NCBI RefSeq assembly: GCF_012986595.1
Contig: NZ_JAAQYM010000002.1
Coordinates: forward strand, 868,001 to 932,000
DNA: 64,000 nucleotides
Reading direction: 5' to 3'
DNA from: Pseudomonas koreensis
GTDB lineage: Bacteria > Pseudomonadota > Gammaproteobacteria > Pseudomonadales > Pseudomonadaceae
Shown here: piece after piece, positions 26,231 through 36,983 of the stretch
Layout of the letters: every line of letters starts with the position of its first letter
How positions within the stretch are numbered: position 1 is the first letter of the stretch
Position numbers and translations under genes: made by a program
The notes under the pieces: model-generated
The model's database searches: none
Told to the model about the DNA's origin: nothing
The model's input: only the letters and a program-made list of their open reading frames with translations

Positions 26231-27505
26231 ATGCAGCAAGAGTTCAACGATCCGCTCTGGCGCACGGTGCTGTCCGGCGCCCAGATGCTGTTCGTGGCTT
26301 TCGGCGCCCTGGTGCTGATGCCGCTGATCACCGGCCTTGACCCGAACGTGGCACTGTTTACCGCAGGTCTGGGGACGATCCTGTTCCAGATCGTCACCGG
26401 GCGTCAGGTGCCGGTGTTTCTCGCGTCGAGCTTCGCTTTCATCACCCCGATCATTCTCGCCAAGGGTCAGTTCGGCCTCGCCGCGACCATGGGCGGCGTG
26501 ATGGCGGCCGGTTTCGTCTACACCTTCCTCGGCCTGGCCGTGAAGATCAAAGGCACCGGTTTCATTGACCGTCTGCTGCCGCCAGTGGTGATTGGTCCGG
26601 TGATTATCTCCATCGGCCTGGCCATGGCACCGATTGCCGCAAACATGGCGATGGGCAAGGCTGGCGATGGTGCAGAACTGATCCACTACCAGACCGCGAT
26701 GATGATCTCGATGCCGGCACTGCTGACCACGTTGATCGTGGCGGTGTTCGGCAAAGGCATCTTCCGTCTGGTGCCGATCATTTCCGGTGTGCTGGTCGGT
26801 TTTGCCATGTCGTTCTATTTCGGCGTGGTCGATACCGCGAAGATTGCGGCGGCGCCATGGTTCGCCCTGCCGCACTTCACCGCACCGGAGTTCAACTGGC
26901 AGGCGATCCTGTTCATCGTTCCAGTAGCCCTGGCGCCAGCGATCGAGCACATCGGCGGCGTGATTGCCGTCGGCAGCGTGACCGGCCGTGACTATCTGAA
27001 GAAGCCCGGTCTGCATCGCACCCTGCTCGGTGACGGTATCGCTACCACCGCCGCCGGCCTGTTTGGCGGCCCGCCGAACACCACCTACGCCGAAGTCACT
27101 GGCGCGGTGATGCTGACCAAGAACTACAACCCGAAAATCATGACCTGGGCGGCGATCTTTGCTATTACCCTGGCGTTCATCGGCAAGTTCGGCGCGCTGC
27201 TGCAAAGCATTCCGGTGCCGGTGATGGGCGGGATTCTTTGCCTGTTGTTCGGTTCGATCGCGGCGGTGGGCATGAACACCCTGATCCGTCACAAGATCGA
27301 TCTGGGCGAAGCGCGCAATCTGGTGATCGTCTCGGTGACCCTGGTATTCGGTATCGGCGGTGTGCTGGTCGGCACCGGCACCGGTCCGGACGATTTCGGC
27401 CTCAAAGGCATCGCGCTGTGCGCGGTGGTGGCGATTGCGCTGAACCTGATTCTGCCGGGCAATGACAGCTGGAAGCACAAGAAGGCGGATGAGCCGCTGA
27501 TCTAA
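26231..27505 (+). CDS. uraA: uracil permease
   Basis: The 424-residue NCS2-family proton symporter has about 14 hydrophobic segments and the family signatures ALAPAIEHIGGVIAVG (about 234-249) and GLFGGPPNTTYAEVTGA (about 276-292). It brings uracil into the cell for Upp. The ATG at 26231 is used; a GTG at 26225 overlapping the upp stop (GTGA) is an alternative that adds two residues. A type B REP pair follows. Confidence 0.95.
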   Translation: MQQEFNDPLWRTVLSGAQMLFVAFGALVLMPLITGLDPNVALFTAGLGTILFQIVTGRQVPVFLASSFAFITPIILAKGQFGLAATMGGVMAAGFVYTFLGLAVKIKGTGFIDRLLPPVVIGPVIISIGLAMAPIAANMAMGKAGDGAELIHYQTAMMISMPALLTTLIVAVFGKGIFRLVPIISGVLVGFAMSFYFGVVDTAKIAAAPWFALPHFTAPEFNWQAILFIVPVALAPAIEHIGGVIAVGSVTGRDYLKKPGLHRTLLGDGIATTAAGLFGGPPNTTYAEVTGAVMLTKNYNPKIMTWAAIFAITLAFIGKFGALLQSIPVPVMGGILCLLFGSIAAVGMNTLIRHKIDLGEARNLVIVSVTLVFGIGGVLVGTGTGPDDFGLKGIALCAVVAIALNLILPGNDSWKHKKADEPLI

Positions 27506-27520
27506 AATCTGGCTTATTAC

Positions 27521-27654
27521 CTGTGGCGAGGGAGCTTGCTCCCGCTTGACTGCGAAGCAGTCATAAACTCGGCAGATGCGGTATTGCTTTGAACCGCGTC
27601 CGCAGGGTTTGGGGCTGCTGCGCAGCCCAGCGGGAGCAAGCTCCCTCGCCACAA
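27521..27654. repeat. REPIN-like REP pair, type B
   Basis: TGTGGCGAGGGAGCTTGCTC arm and complementary arm ending CTCCCTCGCCACA; sits between the convergent uraA and hemH genes. Confidence 0.88.
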
Positions 27655-27657
27655 CTG

Positions 27658-28683
27658 CTACAGGGCCAGCGGCGCTCGTTCGCAGAGGGTTGCCAACGCC
27701 TTCGCCCATTGCGGGTCGTCATTCAGGCACGGCACCAGCACCAACTCCTCGCCCCCCGCTTCGCGGAATTGCTCCTTGCCGCGATCGCCAATCTCTTCCA
27801 GCGTCTCGATGCAGTCGGCGACAAACGCCGGGCACATCACCAGAATCTTCTTCACGCCGCTTTTCGCCAGCTCATCGAGCCGCGCTTCGGTGTAGGGTTC
27901 GATCCACTTGGCCCGCCCCAGACGCGACTGAAACGACACCGACCATTTGCCCTCCGGCAAGCCCATGCGTTCGGCGAACAAGGCCGCCGTGCGCAGGCAT
28001 TGGGCGCGGTAACAGGTCGCCAGCACGGCCGGCGAAGCGTTCTTGCAGCAGTCTTCGTTCTTGAAGCAGTGATTGCCGGTCGGGTCGAGCTTGGTCAGGT
28101 GTCGCTCGGGCAAGCCGTGGAAGCTCAGCAACAAGTGATCGTAGTCCTGCTGCAGATGCGGTTTCGCACTGGCGACCAAAGCGTCGAGGTATTCCGGCTG
28201 ATCGTAAAACGGTTGCAGCACCGAAAGCTGAACACTGAGTTTGTGCTCGCGAATCACCCGCCTGGCTTCTTCGATCACCGTGGTGGTGGTGCTGTCGGCG
28301 AACTGTGGATAAAGCGGCGCAAGGGTAATGCGCTTGTGCCCGGCAGCGACCAATTGCAGCAACTTCGTCTCGATGGATGGCTCGCCATAACGCATCGCCA
28401 GTTCCACCGGGCCGTGGCTCCATTGCGCAGTGACCTGCTGTTGCAAACGACGGCTGAGCACCACCAGCGGCGAGCCCTCCTCCCACCAGATCGAGGCGTA
28501 GGCATGGGCCGATTGTTCGGGCCGCTTGATCAGAATCAGCGACACCAACAGACGCCGCACCGGCCATGGCAGGTCGATCACGTACGGGTCCATCAGAAAT
28601 TGATTGAGGTAGCGGCGTACATCGGCCACCGAGGTGGAGGCCGGCGAACCCAGGTTGACCAGAAGCAAGGCGTGATCGGTCAT
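27658..28683 (-). CDS. hemH: ferrochelatase
   Basis: The 341-residue enzyme inserts Fe2+ into protoporphyrin IX in the last step of haem synthesis. The metal-handling His189 ([12 protein letters not shown]) is present. Just after it comes a cysteine-rich stretch with Cys at about 206, 212, 213, 224 and 229, reminiscent of segments tied to an Fe-S cluster in some bacterial ferrochelatases; that link is only suggestive. The start at 28683 is 13 bases past the TIGR01777 gene, with which it is cotranscribed, facing the photo-oxidative-stress cluster. Free protoporphyrin is a photosensitiser, which gives the placement sense. Confidence 0.95.
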   Translation of the reverse strand: MTDHALLLVNLGSPASTSVADVRRYLNQFLMDPYVIDLPWPVRRLLVSLILIKRPEQSAHAYASIWWEEGSPLVVLSRRLQQQVTAQWSHGPVELAMRYGEPSIETKLLQLVAAGHKRITLAPLYPQFADSTTTTVIEEARRVIREHKLSVQLSVLQPFYDQPEYLDALVASAKPHLQQDYDHLLLSFHGLPERHLTKLDPTGNHCFKNEDCCKNASPAVLATCYRAQCLRTAALFAERMGLPEGKWSVSFQSRLGRAKWIEPYTEARLDELAKSGVKKILVMCPAFVADCIETLEEIGDRGKEQFREAGGEELVLVPCLNDDPQWAKALATLCERAPLAL

Positions 28684-28696
28684 GCATCGTCCTATT

Positions 28697-29599
28697 TCAA
28701 AGGCGGCCGGAGAGATCATCCAGGGCCGCGCGCAAATCCGTGAACTGGAAAGTGAAACCCGCTTCCAGCAAGCGTGCCGGCATGGCCCGTTGGCCGCCCA
28801 GCAACAACAATGACATTTCGCCAAGCCCGACTTTCAGCGCCAGGGCCGGCATTGGCATGAACGCCGGACGGTGCAGCACGCTGCCCAGCGTCTTGGCAAA
28901 CTCGCGATTGCGCACCGGGTTGGGTGCGCAGGCATTATAAGGACCGCTCGCCTGATTGCGGTGCAGAAGAAAATCAATCAGGGCGATTTGGTCCTCGATA
29001 TGAATCCACGGCATCCACTGCCGACCATTGCCCAGAGGCCCGCCCAGCCCGAGTTTGAACGGCAGCAACAGCCGCGACAAAAAGCCCCCCTCCGCCGACA
29101 GCACCAGCCCGGTGCGCACCAGCACCACGCGGACGCCCTGGGCTTCGGCTCGCTGGGCCGTTTCTTCCCAGGCAATGCACAACTGGCTGGCGAAATCGTC
29201 GATAACCGGCGGCGAATCTTCGGTCAGCTCGCGCTCACCGCCATCGCCATACCAGCCGATGGCCGAGCCGGAAATCAGCAACGCCGGCTTCTGCTCACGC
29301 GTTTCCAGCCAAGCCAGCAGGGTTTCGGTCAGGGTGATGCGGCTGCTCCACAACAGCGCCTTGCGCCGATGGGTCCATGGCCGATCGGCAATCGGCGCAC
29401 CGGCCAGATTGATGATCGCGTCCAGCGGCTCGTCACCGAGGTCCTCCAGACGCGCGATGCCACGCACCTGTGCACCACAGATTTGCGCGACTTTTTCCGG
29501 ACGCCGACTCCACACTGTCAGTTCATGCCCCTGCCCTGACCAGTGTCGGCAGAGCTGACGTCCTATCAAACCAGTACCGCCGGTCAGCAATATGCGCAT
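28697..29599 (-). CDS. TIGR01777-family NAD(P)-dependent oxidoreductase/epimerase
   Basis: The 300-residue extended SDR begins with the Rossmann loop [16 protein letters not shown] and has the family motif [12 protein letters not shown] (about 110-121) with Tyr118 and the C-terminal DUF1731-like region ([20 protein letters not shown]). Substrate unknown. It is the first gene of the leftward unit with hemH and is divergent from the renalase-type gene. In PAO1 the pair corresponds to PA4656-PA4655 (from memory). Confidence 0.9.
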   Translation of the reverse strand: MRILLTGGTGLIGRQLCRHWSGQGHELTVWSRRPEKVAQICGAQVRGIARLEDLGDEPLDAIINLAGAPIADRPWTHRRKALLWSSRITLTETLLAWLETREQKPALLISGSAIGWYGDGGERELTEDSPPVIDDFASQLCIAWEETAQRAEAQGVRVVLVRTGLVLSAEGGFLSRLLLPFKLGLGGPLGNGRQWMPWIHIEDQIALIDFLLHRNQASGPYNACAPNPVRNREFAKTLGSVLHRPAFMPMPALALKVGLGEMSLLLLGGQRAMPARLLEAGFTFQFTDLRAALDDLSGRL

Positions 29600-29721
29600 G
29601 ACATCTTCCTCGCGTGGCGTTTTACCCGGATCACTAGTCTATTTTTATAAGCAGGGATCTTTTCTATCGGGCAGGCTCTATTGTTTAACCATAGGCCAAG
29701 CTGTCAGATCGAGAACGCTAG

Positions 29722-30995
<1,274 letters not shown>

Positions 30996-30999
30996 ACAT

Positions 31000-31067
31000 C
31001 CTGCAGGAGTGAGCCTGCTAGCGAGGGCGTCGTTTCATTCAACACCAATGTTGGCTCACTCCTGCAG
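31000..31067. repeat. degenerate REP pair, type C
   Basis: CTGCAGGAGTGAGCCTGCTAGCGA on the left and TTGGCTCACTCCTGCAG on the right; the right arm is truncated compared with the type C pairs elsewhere in the window. Confidence 0.65.
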
Positions 31068-31090
31068 CGGATTGGGGAGTCCGCAAAAAC

Positions 31091-31170
31091 TTATACAAAC
31101 CATTTGACTTGTACACGCATGAATCTATGCTGTTAAAAGTTGTACAGGAATAACATCCTGTACAGGAATA
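31091..31170 (+). promoter_or_regulatory. probable LitR-type operators and promoter of the photolyase operon
   Basis: TTATAC at 31091 and TTGTACA at 31109 are an 18-base-period direct repeat; TGTACAGGAATA recurs at 31141 and 31159, again 18 bases apart. The second pair also contains an inverted repeat TGTACAGGA / TCCTGTACA (31141-31149, 31156-31164). TTGACT (31104-31109) and TATGCT (31126-31131) with a 16-base spacer form a good -35/-10 promoter overlapped by the TTGTACA box. A CarH/LitR-like repressor bound here would block RNA polymerase. The downstream operon includes the LitR gene, so control is probably autogenous. Confidence 0.7.
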
Positions 31171-31184
31171 GATTCGAGGTGTGC

Positions 31185-32147
31185 ATGTCCGACCTTTCTG
31201 CTATCCGGCCCAAAATCGCCATCAGCGCCTGCCTGATGGGCGCCGAAGTGCGCTACAACGGCGGGCACAAGGAATCGCGGCTGTGCAGCCGCACCCTGGC
31301 CGAGCATTTCGAATTCGTCCCGGTATGTCCTGAAGTCGCGATCGGCCTGGGGATTCCTCGTGAGCCGATCCGCCTCGTGGGCAACCCGGACAATCCTGAG
31401 GCAGTCGGCACCGTCAACCCGGCGATCAACGTCACCCAGCCCTTGGCGGCCTACGGCGAGAAAATGGCCGCAGAGCTCACAGACATCTGCGGCTATATCT
31501 TCATGCAGCAATCGCCGTCCTGCGGTCTGGAACGGGTCAAGGTCTATCACGCCAACGGCGCACCGGTGAACGGCGGCGGACGTGGCATCTACGCTCAGGC
31601 GTTCTGTGCGCAACACCCGGATTTGCCCGTGGAAGAAGCCGGGCGCCTGAACGATCCGGTGCTGCGAGAAAACTTCATCACCCGCGTGCTCGCCTACAGC
31701 GAATGGCAACACGTGCTGAAACAAGGCCTGAGCCGTCGCGCACTCACCGAATTCCACTCGCGCTACAAATACCTGCTGATGGCCCACAACCCGGTGCAGT
31801 ACAAAGCGCTGGGCAATCTGCTGGGCAACATGGGCAAGACCAATCCGGTCGAGCTGGGCCCGCGCTACTTCAGTGAGCTGATGGCAGCCTTGAAAAAATG
31901 CGCCACCCGCCGCACCCACAGCAATGTCCTGCAGCACATCAGCGGCTACCTGAAGCAAGCCCTCAGTGCCGAAGACAAACAGGAAGTGCAGCACATCATC
32001 GGCCAGTACCGTCACGGCATCGTACCGTTGGTGGTGCCGCTGACGCTGCTCAAGCATCACTTTCGCCAACACCCGGATCCTTACATTGCGCAGCAGGTTT
32101 ACCTGCAGCCGCATCCGGAAAACCTCAGCCTGCGAAACGCCATTTAA
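31185..32147 (+). CDS. TudS (DUF523)-YbgA (DUF1722) fusion protein
   Basis: The 320-residue protein joins an N-terminal DUF523/TudS domain (about 10-150) to a DUF1722/YbgA domain (about 190-312). TudS enzymes use a [4Fe-4S] cluster to remove sulfur from thiouracil; the expected cysteines are Cys16 (ISACLMG), Cys48 (FVPVCPE) and Cys113 (SPSCGL), with Glu50 and Ser112 beside them. YbgA has no assigned activity. The fusion is a long-standing neighbour of LitR and photolyase, suggesting repair or disposal of photo-damaged thionucleobases; that is inference. GAGG precedes the ATG at 31185. The stop overlaps the start of the MerR gene. Confidence 0.88.
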   Translation: MSDLSAIRPKIAISACLMGAEVRYNGGHKESRLCSRTLAEHFEFVPVCPEVAIGLGIPREPIRLVGNPDNPEAVGTVNPAINVTQPLAAYGEKMAAELTDICGYIFMQQSPSCGLERVKVYHANGAPVNGGGRGIYAQAFCAQHPDLPVEEAGRLNDPVLRENFITRVLAYSEWQHVLKQGLSRRALTEFHSRYKYLLMAHNPVQYKALGNLLGNMGKTNPVELGPRYFSELMAALKKCATRRTHSNVLQHISGYLKQALSAEDKQEVQHIIGQYRHGIVPLVVPLTLLKHHFRQHPDPYIAQQVYLQPHPENLSLRNAI

Positions 32148-33088
32148 TGAACGACACACTCGACAGCAGCGCCCGGGAAGACCTGGGTGCAGACTTCAAG
32201 AAAGCCCTCGACGAGGGCTGGCTGCCCATCCGCGAAGTCGCGCGCCAGACCGGCGTCAACGCCATCACCCTGCGCGCCTGGGAGCGTCGTTACGGCTTGA
32301 TCGTGCCGCAGCGAACACCCAAGGGCCATCGCCTGTACTCCAGCGAACACGTGCAGCGAATCCTGACCATCCTCACCTGGCTTAACCGCGGTGTGGCAGT
32401 GAGTCAGGTCAAGCCCCTGCTCGACACTCCGCAAGCCTTCGCCGAATCGGTGGAAAGTGACTGGCAACGCCTGCGTCAGGCCTTGCTCAGCGCCGTCACC
32501 CAGCTTGATGAACGCGATCTCGACGACAACATCAACCAGGCCATGGCGCTGTATCCGCCACGCACGCTGTGCGAGCAATTGCTGCTGCCGCTGCTGACAG
32601 AACTGGAGCAGCGCTGGCAGGGCCAGTTCGGTGCGCAGATGGAACGGGTGTTCTTTTATTCGTGGTTGCGCAGCAAATTCGGTGCGCGCATCTACCATAA
32701 CAACCGACAGCTGCACACCGCGCCGCTATTGTTGATCAATCACTCCGACCTGCCACTGGAACCGCACCTGTGGCTGTGCGCGTGGCTGATCAGCAGTGCC
32801 GATTGCCCGGTGCAAGTATTCGACTGGCCGCTACCGGCCGGAGAACTGGCACTGGCGGTCGAGCACCTGCAGGCACGTTGCGTACTGCTGTATTCCAGTA
32901 AAGCCATGAACCTGGCGCAGCTGCCAAAACTGCTGAATGGCGTCAGTGCTCCAAAAATGCTGGTCGGACCAACGGTATGCATCCACCAGACCGAGTTGTC
33001 CGTAAGAACAACTGAAATCGCTGATTTGTTCCTGGCTGAAGATTCGCTCTCGGCACACCAGGCACTCGTTCAGCGCGGGCTGATTTAA
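32147..33088 (+). CDS. litR: MerR-family regulator, class II LitR (CarH-like)
   Basis: The 313-residue protein has an N-terminal MerR winged helix (about 25-92; LPIREVARQTGVNAITLRAW ... KGHRLYSSEHV) followed by the helical and Rossmann-like domains of CarH/LitR light regulators. The cobalamin-contact motifs of class I proteins (the W...EH segment and the E/D-x-H-x-x-G loop) are not recognisable: the region reads AQMERVFFYSWLRSKF and DLPLEPHLWL. This fits class II LitR, which in P. putida relies on a partner LOV photoreceptor (from memory); no LOV protein is encoded in this window. TAATG couplings link it to both neighbours. It is expected to repress this operon and the renalase unit in the dark. 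Confidence 0.85.
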   Translation: MNDTLDSSAREDLGADFKKALDEGWLPIREVARQTGVNAITLRAWERRYGLIVPQRTPKGHRLYSSEHVQRILTILTWLNRGVAVSQVKPLLDTPQAFAESVESDWQRLRQALLSAVTQLDERDLDDNINQAMALYPPRTLCEQLLLPLLTELEQRWQGQFGAQMERVFFYSWLRSKFGARIYHNNRQLHTAPLLLINHSDLPLEPHLWLCAWLISSADCPVQVFDWPLPAGELALAVEHLQARCVLLYSSKAMNLAQLPKLLNGVSAPKMLVGPTVCIHQTELSVRTTEIADLFLAEDSLSAHQALVQRGLI

Positions 33089-34545
33089 TGGACACCGCCA
33101 TGCAATTGATCTGGCTGCGCAGCGACTTGCGCCAACATGACAACACTGCCCTCGAGGCTGCCGCTGCGCGCGGCCCGACGGTGGCCGTGTATCTGTTGAG
33201 TCCGCAGCAATGGCTGGAGCATGACGATGCCGCGTGCAAGGTCGATTTCTGGCTGCGCAATCTGCGTGAACTGAGCGCCGCCCTCGGCGAGCTGAACATC
33301 CCGTTGCTGATCCGCACGGCTGCCCATTGGGATCAGGCCCCGGCGGTGCTGCTCGACCTGTGCGTGCGTTTGAATATCCAGGCGGTGCACGTCAACGAAG
33401 AGTACGGCATTCACGAAAGCCGTCGCGACGCAGCGGTGGCCGTGAGCCTGAAGACCAAAGGCATCGCCTTCCACAGTTACCTTGATCAGCTGCTGTTCAA
33501 GCCCGGTACGGTCCTGACCAAGACCGAGACTTATTTCCAGGTATTCAGCCAGTTTCGCAAGGTCTGTTACGAACGCCTGCACCGCTCAATACCCGCGTTG
33601 GTCAAGACGCCGGGCAAACAGGCGAAGCTGAAAATCGACAGCGATCCGGTACCGGCATCCGTCGAGGGTTTTGCAACGCCTGGCGAGTCCTTGCGCGCAC
33701 TGTGGCCGGCCGGCGAACAGGAAGCCCGGCGTCGCCTCGATACCTTTGCCGATGCGCAGATCGACTACTACCAGAGCGAGCGCGACTTTCCGGCCAAGCC
33801 CGGCACCAGCCAACTCTCGGCCTATCTGGCCGCCGGGGTGATCTCGCCGCGTCAGTGTCTGCACGCCGCGCTGCAAAGCAATCAGGGCGAGTTCGACAGC
33901 GGCAAGGTCGGCGCCGTGACCTGGATCAACGAGCTGCTGTGGCGCGAGTTCTACAAGCACATTCTGGTCGGTTATCCACGGGTCTCGCGTCATCGCGCCT
34001 TTCGCCCGGAAACCGAAGCCCTGGCCTGGCGTAACGCGCCCGAGGATCTGGCCGCGTGGCAAGAGGCGCGCACCGGTTTGCCGATCATCGACGCGGCCAT
34101 GCGCCAACTGCTGGAAACCGGCTGGATGCACAACCGCCTGCGCATGGTGGTGGCGATGTTCCTGACGAAAAACCTGCTGATCGACTGGCGTGAAGGCGAA
34201 CGTTTCTTCATGCGACATTTGATCGACGGCGATCTGGCGGCGAACAACGGCGGCTGGCAGTGGAGCTCTTCGACCGGTACCGATTCGGCACCGTACTTCC
34301 GCATTTTCAACCCGCTGAGCCAATCGGAAAAATTCGACAGCGAAGGCCTGTTCATCAAGCACTGGCTGCCTGAGCTGGCCGGGCTGAACAAGAAAGAAGT
34401 GCACAACCCGGCCAGTGCCGGCGGGCTGTTCGGCATCGCAGACTATCCGTCGCCGATCGTCAATCTTGGGGCCTCACGGGAACGGGCGCTGGCCGCCTTC
34501 AAGAACCTGCCCGCGCGTGCGTCCACGGGAGAGTTCCATGAGTGA
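33088..34545 (+). CDS. phrB: deoxyribodipyrimidine photolyase
   Basis: The 485-residue class I CPD photolyase repairs pyrimidine dimers with blue light. The N-terminal antenna Rossmann domain (LIWLRSDLRQHDNTAL, about 6-130) and the C-terminal FAD domain (LWREFYKHIL, HNRLRMVVAMFLTKNLLIDW, GGWQWSSSTGTDSAPYFRIF) are complete. The ATG at 33088 overlaps the litR stop; a Met four codons later (MQLIWLRSDLR) gives the usual family N-terminus and may be the real start. It overlaps the NTF2-like gene by eight bases. Confidence 0.95.
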   Translation: MDTAMQLIWLRSDLRQHDNTALEAAAARGPTVAVYLLSPQQWLEHDDAACKVDFWLRNLRELSAALGELNIPLLIRTAAHWDQAPAVLLDLCVRLNIQAVHVNEEYGIHESRRDAAVAVSLKTKGIAFHSYLDQLLFKPGTVLTKTETYFQVFSQFRKVCYERLHRSIPALVKTPGKQAKLKIDSDPVPASVEGFATPGESLRALWPAGEQEARRRLDTFADAQIDYYQSERDFPAKPGTSQLSAYLAAGVISPRQCLHAALQSNQGEFDSGKVGAVTWINELLWREFYKHILVGYPRVSRHRAFRPETEALAWRNAPEDLAAWQEARTGLPIIDAAMRQLLETGWMHNRLRMVVAMFLTKNLLIDWREGERFFMRHLIDGDLAANNGGWQWSSSTGTDSAPYFRIFNPLSQSEKFDSEGLFIKHWLPELAGLNKKEVHNPASAGGLFGIADYPSPIVNLGASRERALAAFKNLPARASTGEFHE

Positions 34546-34960
34546 ATTCCTGCGCCGCTTCGCCCGCCAGTTTGCCGAGTTGGACAAGGACAACCTGCAA
34601 CGCCTGGGCGAGCTGTACAGCGACGACATTCATTTCACCGACCCGCTGCATGAAGTCCAGGGCCTGACGCAACTGCGGCATTACTTCAGCGAGCTGTACG
34701 CCAACGTCAGCGAACTACGCTTCGACTTCCACGGATTCGACCAGACCGGCGACGGTGAAGGTTACTTGCGCTGGGTCATGAGTTACCGCCACCCGCGGCT
34801 GGCGGGTGGCCAAATGATTCGCGTGGCCGGGTGCTCGCACCTGTTGTGGCGCGACAAGGTTTATCGCCACCGGGATTACTTCGATGCCGGGGCACTGCTT
34901 TATGAACATTTACCCGTATTGGGCCGGGTGATCGCTTGGCTGAAAAGGAGAATGGGATGA
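34538..34960 (+). CDS. NTF2-like (SnoaL-type) protein
   Basis: The 140-residue protein has the NTF2/SnoaL cone fold pattern (DNLQRLGELYSDDIHFTDPL ... LRFDFHGFDQTG ... YFDAGALLYEHLPVLG). It lies between photolyase (8-base overlap) and the SDR (ATGA overlap), so it is fully embedded in the operon. Such proteins can be enzymes or binding proteins; the same protein accompanies SDR, FAD-oxidase and CFA-type genes in photo-oxidative-stress clusters of other proteobacteria. Specific function unknown. GAGAG precedes the ATG. Confidence 0.85.
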   Translation: MSEFLRRFARQFAELDKDNLQRLGELYSDDIHFTDPLHEVQGLTQLRHYFSELYANVSELRFDFHGFDQTGDGEGYLRWVMSYRHPRLAGGQMIRVAGCSHLLWRDKVYRHRDYFDAGALLYEHLPVLGRVIAWLKRRMG

Positions 34961-35739
34961 GTCGTACAGCTCCACGGCGGTATTGGCTGACCGGTGCCAG
35001 CAGTGGCATCGGTGCAGCGCTGGCCGAAGATATTTTGAAAAGCGGTGCGCACCTGGCTGTCAGTTCGCGGCAGACGGCGCCGCTAAAAGTGTTGTCGCAA
35101 CGCTACCCGGGGCAAGTGCTGGTGGTCGCGGGCGATTTGACCAACAGTCAGACCGTGCGCGAGATCGGCCAGCAGATCGAGCAGGAGTGGGGCTCGCTCG
35201 ACAGCGTGATCCTCAATGCCGGCACCTGCGAGTACGTCGACGCCCGGCAGTTCGACGCCTCGATCATCGAACACGTGGTGCGCACCAATCTGCTCGCCAG
35301 CAGCTATTGCATCGAGGCCGCCCTGCCGCTGCTGCGCAAAGGCACCGCGCCGCATCTGGTGGGAATGGCCAGCTCCGTGACCTACCTGCCGCTGCCCCGG
35401 GCCGAAGCCTATGGCGCGTCGAAAGCCGGGCTGCGTTACCTGTTTGAATCGCTGCGTATTGATCTGGCGGAAGAGGGCATTGAAGTCACCATCATCAGCC
35501 CGGGCTTTGTCGAAACGCCGCTGACGGCCAAAAACGATTTCCCGATGCCATTGAGCTGGCCTGTGGATAAAGCCGCCCGGCACATTTTCGCCAAGCTCAA
35601 GGATCGCCCTCTGGAAATCGCCTTTCCAGCACTGTTCATGGCGGGACTGTGGCCTCTGTCGAAATTGCCGGCGCGCCTGCAACTGGCGATCGGCAAGCGC
35701 ATGGTGCGCAGCAACCCACCGCTGCGGGATCCACTATGA
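34957..35739 (+). CDS. short-chain dehydrogenase/reductase
   Basis: The 260-residue classical SDR has the cofactor loop TGASSGIG (12-19), NAG at about 87-89, catalytic Ser139/140, Tyr152 and Lys156 (YGASK). The C-terminal helix-rich tail (FPALFMAGLWPLSKLPARLQ) suggests membrane contact and a lipid-like substrate. Start and stop overlap neighbours by four bases (ATGA). Substrate unknown; the neighbours argue for modification of an unsaturated lipid or its oxidation product. Confidence 0.9.
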   Translation: MSRTAPRRYWLTGASSGIGAALAEDILKSGAHLAVSSRQTAPLKVLSQRYPGQVLVVAGDLTNSQTVREIGQQIEQEWGSLDSVILNAGTCEYVDARQFDASIIEHVVRTNLLASSYCIEAALPLLRKGTAPHLVGMASSVTYLPLPRAEAYGASKAGLRYLFESLRIDLAEEGIEVTIISPGFVETPLTAKNDFPMPLSWPVDKAARHIFAKLKDRPLEIAFPALFMAGLWPLSKLPARLQLAIGKRMVRSNPPLRDPL

Positions 35740-36983
35740 AAATCGCCATTGTCGGCAGCGGGATCGCAGGCCTGACCTGCGCCTACCTGCTCAACCGCCG
35801 ACATGAAATCACGGTATTCGAGGCCAGCGACTGGGTCGGCGGCCACACGCACACCGTGCAGGTGACCGTCGATGGCCGCGAATACAACGTGGACACCGGT
35901 TTCATCGTGTTCAACGACTGGACCTACCCGAACTTCATCCGTTTGCTCGGCCAGCTCGGCGTGTCGTTCAAACCCACCGAAATGAGCTTTTCGGTGACCG
36001 ATCCGGACACCGGCCTGGAATACAACGGCAATAACCTCAACAGCCTGTTTGCCCAGCGGCGCAACCTGCTGTCGCCGGGTTTCTGGGGCATGTTGCGCGA
36101 CATCCTGCGCTTCAATAAAGAAGCCCAGCGCGACCTCGCCGAACAGCGCATCGCCGCCGACACCACCCTCGACGATTACCTCAAGGCCGGCGGCTACGGC
36201 GAACGTTTCATCCTGCATTACATCGTGCCGATGGGGTCGGCGATCTGGTCGATGCCGATGGCCGAGATGCTCAATTTTCCGCTGCAGTTCTTTGTGCGTT
36301 TCTTCAAGAACCATGGCCTGCTGTCGGTCAGCGATCGCCCGCAATGGCAGGTGATCGAGGGCGGTTCCAGCGCCTACGTTGCGCCACTGACGGCGGCGTT
36401 CAATGACAAGATTCGCCTTAACTGCCCGGTGACCCGCATCGACCGTGACGAACACGGCGTGGTGATCCACAGCCCGGCCGGCATCGAGCGTTTCGATAAA
36501 GTCGTGCTTGCCTGCCACAGCGACCAGGCCCTGCAACTGTTGGCCGACCCGAGTCAGGCAGAACGTACGATCCTCGGCGCCCTGCCGTATGCCGATAACG
36601 AAGTGGTGTTGCACACCGATACCCGCCTGCTGCCGACCCGCAAACTCGCCTGGGCCAGCTGGAACTATCGGCTGAATGGCGCCGGCCACACCCACGCCGC
36701 CGTCACCTACGACATGAACATCCTGCAAGGGATCAAGAGCGATACCACCTTCTGCGTCAGCCTCAATCAGAGCGCCGGCATCAGCCCGTTCAAGGTGCTC
36801 GCCAAATACACCTACGCCCACCCGCAATTCAGCCTCGCGGCGGCCGCAGCGCAGAATCGTTGGGCCGAGCTGGATGGCGAACAGCACACCCACTATTGCG
36901 GTGCCTATTGGGCCAACGGTTTCCATGAGGACGGCGTGGTCAGTGCATTGCGTGTGGCGGCCGCGTTCGGGGAAAACTTATGA
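35736..36983 (+). CDS. NAD(P)/FAD-dependent amine-oxidase-type flavoprotein
   Basis: The 415-residue protein begins MKIAIVGSGIAGLTCAYLLN with the FAD dinucleotide fold and continues as an amine-oxidase/desaturase-like flavoprotein (FDKVVLACHSDQALQLL, YCGAYWANGFHEDGVVSAL). It always travels with DUF1365 and CFA-type genes in such clusters and is thought to act on fatty acyl chains. The start overlaps the SDR stop (ATGA). The specific reaction is not known. Confidence 0.88.
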   Translation: MKIAIVGSGIAGLTCAYLLNRRHEITVFEASDWVGGHTHTVQVTVDGREYNVDTGFIVFNDWTYPNFIRLLGQLGVSFKPTEMSFSVTDPDTGLEYNGNNLNSLFAQRRNLLSPGFWGMLRDILRFNKEAQRDLAEQRIAADTTLDDYLKAGGYGERFILHYIVPMGSAIWSMPMAEMLNFPLQFFVRFFKNHGLLSVSDRPQWQVIEGGSSAYVAPLTAAFNDKIRLNCPVTRIDRDEHGVVIHSPAGIERFDKVVLACHSDQALQLLADPSQAERTILGALPYADNEVVLHTDTRLLPTRKLAWASWNYRLNGAGHTHAAVTYDMNILQGIKSDTTFCVSLNQSAGISPFKVLAKYTYAHPQFSLAAAAAQNRWAELDGEQHTHYCGAYWANGFHEDGVVSALRVAAAFGENL

